64,000 bases of DNA, from the NCBI RefSeq assembly GCF_029968035.1, contig NZ_JASCIQ010000018.1, positions 62,001 through 126,000 of the forward strand, read 5' to 3'. Under the pieces are notes generated by a model that was not told the origin of the DNA, did no database searches, and worked only from the letters and a program-made list of their open reading frames with translations. The stretch's first letter is position 1. Each line of letters starts with the position of its first letter. Below, piece after piece: positions 16,195-23,849 of the stretch. Origin of the DNA: Streptomyces cavernicola. Its GTDB lineage: Bacteria; Actinomycetota; Actinomycetes; Streptomycetales; Streptomycetaceae. The position numbers were made by a program, and so were the translations under genes.

Positions 16195-17439
16195 ATGGGT
16201 CTTGCGGAGCGGCGAAAGGTCTTCGGCTACAGTCAGGAACAACTCGCCGGTGAACTCGGCGTCGACCGCACCACGGTCGGTCGCTGGGAAAAGGGCAAGA
16301 CCACCCCTCAACCGCCCTTACGGCCGAAGCTGGCTGAGCTTCTGAAAGTCGACCTTGTCGAACTCGACGACATGTTCCGTACACCTGGAGTCGAGCAGAC
16401 GTCCGCAGGGTCGCCGCCCAGCGATCACAGTGGGGACGACGACATGATTCGACGTGAGTTTCTCCGGGCGCTCACCGTCTCGGGAGCGGTCATGGCGTTA
16501 CCGGCCGACGAGGCCGAGGCGCTCGCGGACAGAGCGGAGCGAGGCAGCTCCGCGGACTACACCCGGATGAACGGCCACCTCTGGCAGGTGTATCAGCTGG
16601 CCCGCTCCAAACGATCCGTGTATCCCATCGTGCGGGAACAGATCGGTTCTCTCACAAGAACTCTGGGCGGCCGCTCAGGTGCGGAATCACGTGCATTGTG
16701 CGGTGCTGCGGCGGATCTGTTCCAGCTCGCCGGGGAACTCTCCTTCGACGGAAACCGATACATGGACGCCGCGGCGTCCTACACGTTGGCCGCCTCGGCG
16801 AGCCGCGACGCGCGAGCCTTCGATCTGTGGGCCTGTGCGCTCGTGCGGCATGCATATGTCGACCTCTACGAACGTCAATATGCGGAAGCGGCACGCACGT
16901 TGAGTGCTGCTCAGGACGTCGCACGGCGAGGTGACGGCACACTCTCGACGCGATACTGGGTGGCTTCCGTGATGGCCGAGGCGTACGCGGGACTCGGGGA
17001 TCTGGCGTCGTGCGAGCGCGCACTCGACCAGGCCGAGCAGGTGCACCACCTCACCGACCCCGGACACAACGGCGGATGGCTGCGGTTCGACGGCTCGCGC
17101 TTGGCGGAGGAGCGCGGTGCCCGATACGTCCAACTCGGCCGACTCGACCTGGCCGAGACGGCGCTGGTCTCCGTCTTGGAGCACGGTGCCCTTGCACAGG
17201 GGCAGAGCCTTCGCCGACGCGGAGTCGTGCTCAGTGACCTCGCATCCATCGGGGCCAAGCGCCGAGACCCCGACCAAGTACTCGCGTACGGCAGAGAAGC
17301 GGTGCGGCTTGCCCGGGAATCTGCTTCGGGATACGTCGCCCGTAGACTCCAAGGGCTACGCCGCGAGCTTGGCTCACTGAACCAGGACGCCCGTGTCGCC
17401 GAGCTCGGGGCAGAGATCGCCGCTTTGAGCACGACGTGA
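16195..17439 (+). CDS. XRE-family regulator with TPR-like domain
   Basis: A 414-residue regulator. Residues 1-65 are an XRE helix-turn-helix (YSQEQLAGELGVDRTTVGRW), followed by a linker and from about residue 130 a helical TPR-like domain (repeat pieces such as AAASYTLAASASRDARAFDL and YAEAARTLSAAQDVARRG). The start at 16195 follows a strong GGAAGGGAGG; the frame is open further upstream but without such a site. This type of XRE-TPR protein is common in Streptomyces as a developmental or signal-sensing regulator. It is followed 14 nt later by a small Trp-rich protein, probably co-expressed. Confidence 0.85.
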   Translation: MGLAERRKVFGYSQEQLAGELGVDRTTVGRWEKGKTTPQPPLRPKLAELLKVDLVELDDMFRTPGVEQTSAGSPPSDHSGDDDMIRREFLRALTVSGAVMALPADEAEALADRAERGSSADYTRMNGHLWQVYQLARSKRSVYPIVREQIGSLTRTLGGRSGAESRALCGAAADLFQLAGELSFDGNRYMDAAASYTLAASASRDARAFDLWACALVRHAYVDLYERQYAEAARTLSAAQDVARRGDGTLSTRYWVASVMAEAYAGLGDLASCERALDQAEQVHHLTDPGHNGGWLRFDGSRLAEERGARYVQLGRLDLAETALVSVLEHGALAQGQSLRRRGVVLSDLASIGAKRRDPDQVLAYGREAVRLARESASGYVARRLQGLRRELGSLNQDARVAELGAEIAALSTT

Positions 17440-17453
17440 TGAAAGGGGTAACC

Positions 17454-17819
17454 ATGTCCCAGTCAGAAGGGGCCCGGCTCTTCCGTGAGGCGTGGATCAC
17501 CGGTGTACGCGAGCACTTCCCCGGCGAGCCGAAGGCCGGGTACGTGACTCCGTGGGACGGCACCCCCGAGTGGGAGCGGCAAGCCGCCGGCGCGGTGTAC
17601 GAGCAGGTGCGGCAGTTCCTGAACGTGAGCGGCGGACATGCCTCGCGCCTCACGAGGGAACAGAAGAGCCGCTTCGTCGCGACGTGTTGGACGGCACAGA
17701 TGTACCGTCACTTCGAGGAGCCGAAGCCGGGCTATGTCGCGGACTGGCCCGAACTGCCCAAGTGGCAGCAGGAGACCGACGCGGACGTCTTCGAGGCGAT
17801 CGAAGCGGCGGCCAGCTGA
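17454..17819 (+). CDS. small Trp-rich protein with internal duplication
   Basis: A 121-residue soluble protein I do not recognise. It contains two copies of one motif: HFPGEPKAGYVTPWDGTPEW near residues 21-40 and HFEEPKPGYVADWPELPKW near 85-103, each followed by a helix with Ala/Val and Glu (AAGAVYEQV and DADVFEAI). The halves are probably a tandem pseudo-dimer. The ATG at 17454 is preceded by GAAAGGGGTAACC. It lies directly downstream of an XRE-TPR regulator and may be its partner or target. Confidence 0.75.
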   Translation: MSQSEGARLFREAWITGVREHFPGEPKAGYVTPWDGTPEWERQAAGAVYEQVRQFLNVSGGHASRLTREQKSRFVATCWTAQMYRHFEEPKPGYVADWPELPKWQQETDADVFEAIEAAAS

Positions 17820-17827
17820 GCAACGCC

Positions 17828-17873
17828 GAAAGCGCCCCCGTTCGCGGCTGCGTGCCGGAGCAGAGGCGCTTTC
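17828..17873. terminator. bidirectional hairpin between convergent genes
   Basis: Inverted repeat GAAAGCGCC (17828-17836) and GGCGCTTTC (17865-17873), 9 bp, lies between the convergent genes ending at 17819 and 17900. Confidence 0.6.
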
Positions 17874-17899
17874 GTACGTTCGGCGTGCGCCGGTGGGGC

Positions 17900-18844
17900 T
17901 CAACTCCCGCAGAGGGAAGCCACCGTGACGTGCCCGCCCTGGTTCTCGTCGTCTGTGCCGAGGGCGGCGTCGGGGCTGTTCGGGAGGCACTCCAGGGCTT
18001 CGATCTTGCGCTCAGGGAAGGTGCCGAGGACGGTCGGCGCGTAGTCGATCCGCAGGCGGACCCGCTGGCCCGGCGCGTCCAGGGCGACTCGGCCCGCCTC
18101 GTTCACCGCCGACGCGAACGGGCCGTCGTCGCCCGCGTCCGAGGCCGAACTCACCAGGATGCGGCCGGAGTCGGTGACGGCGATGTCGGAGACGTGTCGG
18201 ATGTCGCCCTCGGGTGCGGAGGCCCGGAAGTGCTGCTGCCGTACGGCTCCGAACGTGGCGTTGCCGTACGCGTCGAAGGAGAACGGGGCGGCGAAGACCG
18301 TCGCGGGGCGGCTCGTGCCCGCGCCCCGGTCGGCCCAGACCGCGACCGTTCCGCCCGGCTGCGGGGCGAGCGCGAAGCTCTCGAAGTCGGCGCCCTCGTT
18401 GATCGCGGGCAGCGGGGACACGTCGAGCACCTCCACCGCGCCGCCCGTGGCGCGCAGGTGGTAGATCAGGCCGCGGCTGGCGAGCGCGACGTACTCGCCG
18501 GGTGCGCCCGGCACCGCCTCCACGGCCTCCAGGTCGACCGGCTCCGGCCCGTCCCAGACGACGGGCGTGACGGACGCCGTCCCCGACTCGCCCTTCTCGT
18601 AGGTGAGTTGGGCGATCCTGCTGTCGCCGGGCTTCTTGTTGTCGCGTACGACGAGTGCCTCGATGCGTTCGGCGGTGTTCGCGGTGAGGGCGAGGCCGCT
18701 GATGCCGGTGCGCGCGTCGTCGCCGACCTGCCGCCAGGCGACGGCGGGCTCCGGGGCGGCCGGTGCGGGGGCCGGTGCGGGCGCGGCGGCCAGCGCGAGG
18801 GTGGCCACGGCGGCCAGGAGCAGGGGCTTGCGGTGCGGCTGCAT
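17900..18844 (-). CDS. secreted beta-propeller-like hypothetical protein
   Basis: A 314-residue exported protein. Residues 1-28 form a signal peptide (basic start MQPHRK, then LLLAAVATLALAAAPAPAPA), followed by a Pro/Ala stretch. The mature part has regularly spaced beta segments (ISGLALTANTAERIEALVVRD, VWDGPEPVDLEAVEAVPGAP, DFESFALAPQPGGTVAVWAD) that read like blades of a propeller of the phytase-like or esterase-like type. Two Cys near the C-terminus (LECLPNS and ASLCGS) may form a disulphide. No catalytic motif is recognised. Confidence 0.75.
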   Translation of the reverse strand: MQPHRKPLLLAAVATLALAAAPAPAPAPAAPEPAVAWRQVGDDARTGISGLALTANTAERIEALVVRDNKKPGDSRIAQLTYEKGESGTASVTPVVWDGPEPVDLEAVEAVPGAPGEYVALASRGLIYHLRATGGAVEVLDVSPLPAINEGADFESFALAPQPGGTVAVWADRGAGTSRPATVFAAPFSFDAYGNATFGAVRQQHFRASAPEGDIRHVSDIAVTDSGRILVSSASDAGDDGPFASAVNEAGRVALDAPGQRVRLRIDYAPTVLGTFPERKIEALECLPNSPDAALGTDDENQGGHVTVASLCGS

Positions 18845-19127
18845 GAGGGCCTCTCAGATGCGGGCGAGCCGGGTCGGCACGTGCCGGGAATGTGTGTGCG
18901 ACGCGCGTAGACGCGTGCTGGCCGGACCGTAGCGATCATCGTGCGGGGAGACAACAAGCCGCGCAGCGTTCGGCGTTCGGCGGCTCCGCGGACGGGGCCG
19001 TGCGGTGTCGTGCCTGCGCCGTGCGGGTGAAGGTGAAACCTTCCGTCCGCCGGGCTCTGCATGACGGGGGCGCGAGGCCGGTATCCGTGAGGGCGCCATG
19101 ATCCATCTCGACGGAACGGGAACCCTC

Positions 19128-19478
19128 GTGCGTCTGCGTCACACCCTCGCCGCCTCCGGCGGCGCCCTCGCCCTCACGGCCGTCCTGGCCGCCCCCGCCC
19201 ACGCCGCCACCGGTGAATTCAACTATGTGCACCTCGGGCTCACCGGCCCGCAGTCGCACACGCTCTACAACCCCCCGAGCGGGACGTGCGTGCAGATCCC
19301 CGAGGCGGCCGACCCCTACTCGTCGCTGCCCGCGGTCGCGCCGCACAACGACACCGACTCCGTCGCGGTCGTCTTCACCGAGCCCGACTGCACGGGCGAC
19401 TCGTGGACCCTGCGCCCGCACGGCAACCCGGCCACCGACCAGCTGGAACTGCGCTCGGTAGTCTTCCTCCCCCACTGA
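19128..19478 (+). CDS. small secreted protein, possibly beta/gamma-crystallin-like
   Basis: A 116-residue exported protein with a signal peptide (VRLRHTLAASGGALALTAVL, cleavage after AHA) and a mature part of about 85 residues with two Cys (GTCVQIPEA and EPDCTGDSW) that could pair. The C-terminal pattern of DCTG, hydrophobic strand and SVVFLP resembles small secreted actinobacterial beta/gamma-crystallin-like proteins, but the similarity is weak. The GTG at 19128 gives a normal signal peptide; an ATG at 19098 with GAGGG upstream would add ten residues. Confidence 0.7.
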   Translation: MRLRHTLAASGGALALTAVLAAPAHAATGEFNYVHLGLTGPQSHTLYNPPSGTCVQIPEAADPYSSLPAVAPHNDTDSVAVVFTEPDCTGDSWTLRPHGNPATDQLELRSVVFLPH

Positions 19479-19493
19479 GCCCGCCTCCTGAGA

Positions 19494-19532
19494 GGAGAGA
19501 GCCCCGCCCGGCGTCCGGGCGGGGCTCTCTCC
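19494..19532. terminator. strong hairpin terminator
   Basis: Perfect 18-bp stem (19494-19511 and 19515-19532) with a 3-base loop, directly after the small secreted protein gene. Confidence 0.85.
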
Positions 19533-19575
19533 GTGCCGGCCTCCGGGGCCTGCCGACCGGTGACCTCACTTCAGT

Positions 19576-19594
19576 CATGTCTCAGTGAGACATG
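19576..19594. promoter_or_regulatory. perfect palindrome CATGTCTCA-G-TGAGACATG
   Basis: A 19-bp palindrome (9+1+9) followed by CTTTTTCC, 200 bp upstream of the acyl-CoA dehydrogenase operon. It could be an intrinsic terminator (7-bp stem, 5-base loop, T-run) or a regulator site. A related palindrome occurs at 27436-27452. Confidence 0.5.
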
Positions 19595-19694
19595 CTTTTT
19601 CCACGGGCGCCCAGCCCACCCGCCCTCCGCGACGCAGCCGCCGGGCAAACCCTCGCACGGCCCCCGGGGAACCCTCCCCCGAAACTGATCCACG

Positions 19695-19760
19695 ATTCAG
19701 TAACCAACCTGTTGACGCGGACGCTCCAGGCTCCAGATACTGACCCGACATTCAGTAGTT
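19695..19760 (+). promoter_or_regulatory. promoter region of the catabolic operon with ATTCAGTA repeats
   Basis: A -35-like TTGACG (19713-19718) and -10-like GATACT (19737-19742) are separated by 18 bp. Two copies of ATTCAGTA (near 19696 and 19751) flank the promoter, and could be sites for a TetR-type regulator of acyl-CoA metabolism. The ATG follows at 19791 with GGAGG. Confidence 0.5.
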
Positions 19761-19790
19761 GAGGGATTGTCGTCGTGCCTGGAGGCACCC

Positions 19791-20948
19791 ATGACCGACC
19801 TGCCCACCGAGCTCGTTCCGCTGACATCCGAGCAGCGCGACATCGTGGAGCTCACCCGCACCTTCGCCCGTGAGGAGATCAGGCCACGGGCCCGAGCCGT
19901 GGACGAGGCGGACGTCGAGACGCCCTGGGATCTGTGGCGCCGGGCCGCGGAGGTCGGCATCACCGGGTTCATGCTCCCGGAGAAGTTCGGCGGCGGCGGT
20001 TTCACCGATGTGTTCACGCAGGTCCTCGCCCAGGAGGAGCTGTGCGTCGGGGACCTCGGCATCGGCAACCTGCTCTGCTCCAACGGCTTCTTCGCCGATC
20101 CCGTACTGGAGTTGGGCAGTGTCGAGCAGCAGCGGGAGTGGCTGACGCCGCTGGCCGGGGTGGACTCGCCGATGACCTCGCTCGCGACCACCGAGCCCGG
20201 CTCCGGATCCGACGCCGCGTCCATCACCACCAGCGCGCAGCGCAGCTCCGGCGGGTACGTCCTGAACGGCCAGAAGGCGTGGATCTCCAACGCCGGGGAG
20301 GCCGAGCAGTACGTCGTCTTCACCAAGACCGACCCGACACAGCGCGCCCGCGGCGTGACCGCGTTCCTGCTGCGCAAGGGCACGCCCGGGGTGTCGTTCG
20401 GGGAGCCGATGCGCAAGATGGGGCAGCGCGCGATCGTCTGCCGGGAGATCTTCTTCTCCGACGCCTTCGTGCCCGAGGCCGACCGCCTCGGCGAGGAGGG
20501 CCAGGGCTTCAGCGGCCTGATGCGTACGTTCGACATCTCCCGGACCGTGCTCGGCGCGGCCGCGACCGGAGTGGCGAGGGCGGCGTACGAGTACGCGGCC
20601 GACTACGCCAAGACGCGGCGGCAGTTCGGCAAGCCGATCATCGAGCATCAGGCGGTCGCCTTCCGGCTCGCGGACATGCGCACCCGCATCGAGCAGGCCC
20701 GCCTGATGACCTGGCGGGCGGCGAAGCGGCTCGACGCGGGCCTGGACGCCACGGCCGAGGCGGCGATGGCGAAGCTCACCGCGTCCGAGACGGCCGCGTA
20801 CTGCACCTGGGCCGCCGTGCAGACCCTTGGCGGCTGGGGCTACTCGCGGGAGTACCCGGTCGAGCAGTGGATGCGGGACGCCAAGCTGGAGGAGATCGAA
20901 GAGGGCACCTCGGACATCATGCGGCTCGTCATCGCGCGGAGCGTGTGA
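19791..20948 (+). CDS. acyl-CoA dehydrogenase
   Basis: A 385-residue FAD-dependent acyl-CoA dehydrogenase that introduces an alpha,beta double bond into an acyl-CoA and passes electrons to ETF. Signatures are the FAD/substrate motif LATTEPGSGSDAAS near 125-138, QFGKPIIEHQAVAFRLADM near 280-298 and the C-terminal catalytic region IEEGTSDIMRLVIAR near 369, with Glu in the active-site position. The start at 19791 follows GGAGG; a longer frame from 19767 has no site. It is the first gene of a five-gene operon; the next gene begins 1 nt after its stop. Chain-length specificity cannot be read. Confidence 0.95.
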   Translation: MTDLPTELVPLTSEQRDIVELTRTFAREEIRPRARAVDEADVETPWDLWRRAAEVGITGFMLPEKFGGGGFTDVFTQVLAQEELCVGDLGIGNLLCSNGFFADPVLELGSVEQQREWLTPLAGVDSPMTSLATTEPGSGSDAASITTSAQRSSGGYVLNGQKAWISNAGEAEQYVVFTKTDPTQRARGVTAFLLRKGTPGVSFGEPMRKMGQRAIVCREIFFSDAFVPEADRLGEEGQGFSGLMRTFDISRTVLGAAATGVARAAYEYAADYAKTRRQFGKPIIEHQAVAFRLADMRTRIEQARLMTWRAAKRLDAGLDATAEAAMAKLTASETAAYCTWAAVQTLGGWGYSREYPVEQWMRDAKLEEIEEGTSDIMRLVIARSV

Positions 20949-20949
20949 C

Positions 20950-22602
20950 GTGACGACGGGATCCGCTGCGGAGCAGCGCCACGGGGCCGCCCTGACCGGC
21001 GGCGAGGCGCTCGTGCGGGCGCTCGCCGCGCACGGGACCGATCTCGCCTTCGGCATCCCCGGCACGCACAACCTGGAGATCTACCGGCATCTGGAGCCGT
21101 ACGGCATCCGGCATGTGACGCCCCGTCACGAACAGGGGGCGGGGTACGCGGCGGACGCGTACGCGCGCGTGACCGGGCGGCCCGGCGTGGTGGTCACGAC
21201 GACCGGGCCCGCGCTCCTGAACGTCGCCGCGGCGGCCGGGCAGGCGTACTCCGACAGCGTGCCGCTGATCGTCGTGTCGCCGGGTATGCCGCTCAGGCAC
21301 CCGCGGCAGTCGACGGGCCTGCTGCACGAGATGCGCAGCCAGACGGAGGCGCTGCGCGCCGTCACCGCGTTCAGCCACCGGGTGTCGAGCGTCGCGGAGA
21401 TCGGCGCGGCCGTGGCGCGCGCCTTCACCCTGTTCCGTACGGGACGGCCACGCCCCGTACACATCGAGGTGCCGTTGGATCTGCTCGGGGCCGTGGAACC
21501 GGTCGGCGAGGTGCGGCTCGCACCGCCTTCCGGCGCACCCCGGCCGTCCGACACGGCGGTGCGGGAGGCCGCCGAGGCACTGGGCTCGGCCCGCAGGCCG
21601 GCGCTCGTCCTCGGCGGGGGCGCGCGGGGCGCGGGGGCCGAATGCCGGGCGCTCGCCGAGGAGTTGGGGGCGCTCGTCGTCACCTCGGCCAACGGCAAGG
21701 GCGTCGTCGACGAGGGGCATCCGCTGTCGCTCGGGGTGTCCCTGCACGACCCGTCGGTGCAGAAGGCGCTCGCCGACTGCGACGTCGTCCTGGCCGTGGG
21801 CACGGAGCTCGCCGAGTCCGACTTGTGGATCCAACCCCCGGACGCCCTGGGCGAGTTGCTGATCCGCGTGGACGTGGACCCGGCGCAGATGTACGCGGGG
21901 CTGCGCGCGGACGTGGCGCTCGTCGGGGACGCGCGGGACTGCCTGCGGGCGCTGGCCCGCAGCGTCGCCGCCGTACGCGACGCGCGAGCGCAGAGCGCGC
22001 CCCGGCCGGACGCGCACACGGCCGTCACCGAGTTGCGGGCCGCGCGGGACACGGCGACGGCCGGGCGGGACGCGCGCTGGACGCCGTATCTGCGGGCGAT
22101 CCGTGACGTGGCCGACGCGGACGCGGTGTTCACCTCGGACAGCGCCCAGTGCTGCTACTACGGCGCGCTGCCGCATCTGCCGGTCGGCCCGCGCGGCCGC
22201 TTCCTGCATCCGACGGGGTTCGGGACGCTCGGCTACGCGCTGCCCGCGGCCGTCGGCGTGAAGGCGGCACAGCCCGAGCGGCAGGTGGTCGCGCTGAGCG
22301 GGGACGGCGGATTCCAGTTCTCCGTACAGGAGTTGGCGAGCGCCGTGCAGCTGGGCCTGCCGCTGCCGGTGGTGGTGTTCGACAACGGCGGGTACGGCGA
22401 GATCCGCGACGAGATGAAAGCCCGCGGCAACACCCCCCTCGCCGTCGACCACCCGCCGGTGGACCTGGCCGCGCTGTGCCGCGCGTACGGCGGTGCGGGC
22501 GCGCACGCGTCGACGCCCGAGGCGCTCGCCGAGGCGCTGGCTACGGCGCTGCGCACCCCCGGCCCCACCGTCATCACCGTCCCCGAGGAGGCCTCCGTAT
22601 GA
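20950..22602 (+). CDS. ThDP-dependent decarboxylase/synthase, AruI-like
   Basis: A 550-residue thiamine diphosphate enzyme of the acetolactate synthase/2-ketoacid decarboxylase superfamily with three domains. The N-terminal part has GIRHVTPRHEQGAGYAADAY near 52-71 including the cofactor-activating Glu, closely resembling 5-guanidino-2-oxopentanoate (2-ketoarginine) decarboxylase AruI. The ThDP/Mg motif begins GDGGFQFS near 455 and ends near N (VVVFDNGGYGEI). The GTG at 20950 lies 1 nt after the previous stop and the gene overlaps the next by 4 nt. A 2-oxoacid from the amino acid dehydrogenase encoded next is a likely substrate. The exact substrate is inferred. Confidence 0.88.
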   Translation: MTTGSAAEQRHGAALTGGEALVRALAAHGTDLAFGIPGTHNLEIYRHLEPYGIRHVTPRHEQGAGYAADAYARVTGRPGVVVTTTGPALLNVAAAAGQAYSDSVPLIVVSPGMPLRHPRQSTGLLHEMRSQTEALRAVTAFSHRVSSVAEIGAAVARAFTLFRTGRPRPVHIEVPLDLLGAVEPVGEVRLAPPSGAPRPSDTAVREAAEALGSARRPALVLGGGARGAGAECRALAEELGALVVTSANGKGVVDEGHPLSLGVSLHDPSVQKALADCDVVLAVGTELAESDLWIQPPDALGELLIRVDVDPAQMYAGLRADVALVGDARDCLRALARSVAAVRDARAQSAPRPDAHTAVTELRAARDTATAGRDARWTPYLRAIRDVADADAVFTSDSAQCCYYGALPHLPVGPRGRFLHPTGFGTLGYALPAAVGVKAAQPERQVVALSGDGGFQFSVQELASAVQLGLPLPVVVFDNGGYGEIRDEMKARGNTPLAVDHPPVDLAALCRAYGGAGAHASTPEALAEALATALRTPGPTVITVPEEASV

Positions 22603-23849
22603 CCGACGACCACACGACCGAGCACCGTATGACCGAGCACCGCACGACCGAACACCGTATGACCGATCCCGCTCCCCTCATCTCCATGACCTGGACCGAC
22701 CACGTCACCGGCCGGCAGGGTTTCCTCGTCGTGGACCGGCTCGTGCGCGGCGTGTCCAGCGGCGGCCTGCGGATGCGTGCGGGCTGCACGCTCGACGAGG
22801 TCGCGGGCCTGGCCCGGGGCATGACGATGAAGGAAGCCCTGCACTACAACCCCGAGGGCCGCTACATACCCCTCGGCGGCGCGAAGGGCGGCATCGACTG
22901 CGACCCGCAGGACCCGGAGGCGTACGGGGTGCTCGTGCGCTATCTGCAGGCGATGCGGCCGCACATCGAGAGCTTCTGGACCACCGGCGAGGACCTGGGC
23001 CTGACCCAGGACATCGTCGACAAGGCGGCCGCCGAGGCCGGACTCGTCTCGTCCATCCAGGCCGTGTACCCGCTGCTCGACGACGAGGGCGCGGCGCGCG
23101 GGCGGCTCGCCGACGCGTTCGCCGTGGAGGTCGACGGCATCGGCCTCGACGAGCTGGTCGGCGGCTGCGGCGTCGCCGAGTCGGTGCTCGTGGCGCTCGA
23201 CCGGGCCGAAGTCCCGTACGCGGGAACGCGGGTGTCCGTGCAGGGCTTCGGCACGATGGGCGGGGCCACGGCCCGGTTCCTGTCCCGCGCCGGCCTGAAG
23301 GTCGTGGCCGTCGCCGACGTGAAGGGCACCGTCGCCAACCCGGACGGCCTCGACGTGGAGGCGCTGCTCGCGTCCCGGGACGCGTACGGGGCGGTGGACC
23401 GCGCGCAACTGCGCGCCGGGGACGAGGAGTTGCCCGGTGAGGCCTGGCTGTCGGTCGAGGCGGAGGTGCTCGTGCCCGCCGCCGTGTCGTACGCCGTGGA
23501 CGCGGCCAACCAGCGGCAGATCGGCCCGGCCGCGCGCTGGGTCGTCGAGGCGGCCAACATGCCGGTGCGGCCCGAGGCGGAGGCACTGCTCGCCGGGCGT
23601 GGCGTGCAGGTGCTACCGGACGTGGTGGTCAACTCCGGTACGAACGCCTGGTGGTGGTGGACGCTCTTCGGCGACATCGGGGCCGACGCGGACGAGGCGT
23701 TCGCGTACACCCGCCGCTCGATGCGCGCCCTTATCGACCAGATGCTGGCGCGGGCCGCGTCGGACGGCACGACTCCGCGCGCCGCGGCGCACGCGATCGT
23801 CGCCGACCGGCTGCCGCTGATCGCGGAGAGGTTCGGGTGGTACAGGTGA
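22599..23849 (+). CDS. Glu/Leu/Phe/Val-family amino acid dehydrogenase
   Basis: A 416-residue NAD(P)-dependent oxidative deaminase. The catalytic Lys motif PLGGAKGGIDCDP is near residues 90-102, the Rossmann motif VQGFGTMGG near 213, and NSGTNAWWWW near 350. It interconverts an amino acid and its 2-oxoacid. The first 22 residues contain three imperfect copies of TEHR(M/T)T encoded by tandem 15-bp repeats, with several in-frame ATGs; the ATG at 22599 overlaps the upstream stop (ATGA) and follows GAGGAGG. It likely supplies or uses the 2-oxoacid acted on by the ThDP enzyme. Confidence 0.92.
   Translation: MTDDHTTEHRMTEHRTTEHRMTDPAPLISMTWTDHVTGRQGFLVVDRLVRGVSSGGLRMRAGCTLDEVAGLARGMTMKEALHYNPEGRYIPLGGAKGGIDCDPQDPEAYGVLVRYLQAMRPHIESFWTTGEDLGLTQDIVDKAAAEAGLVSSIQAVYPLLDDEGAARGRLADAFAVEVDGIGLDELVGGCGVAESVLVALDRAEVPYAGTRVSVQGFGTMGGATARFLSRAGLKVVAVADVKGTVANPDGLDVEALLASRDAYGAVDRAQLRAGDEELPGEAWLSVEAEVLVPAAVSYAVDAANQRQIGPAARWVVEAANMPVRPEAEALLAGRGVQVLPDVVVNSGTNAWWWWTLFGDIGADADEAFAYTRRSMRALIDQMLARAASDGTTPRAAAHAIVADRLPLIAERFGWYR
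22602..22668 (+). repeat. tandem 15-bp repeats at the 5' end of the dehydrogenase gene
   Basis: About three to four imperfect copies of a unit like GACCGAGCACCGTAT lie in frame in the dehydrogenase gene, encoding TEHR-M/T-T repeats. The repeat adds extra ATG codons and may vary in copy number. Confidence 0.7.
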
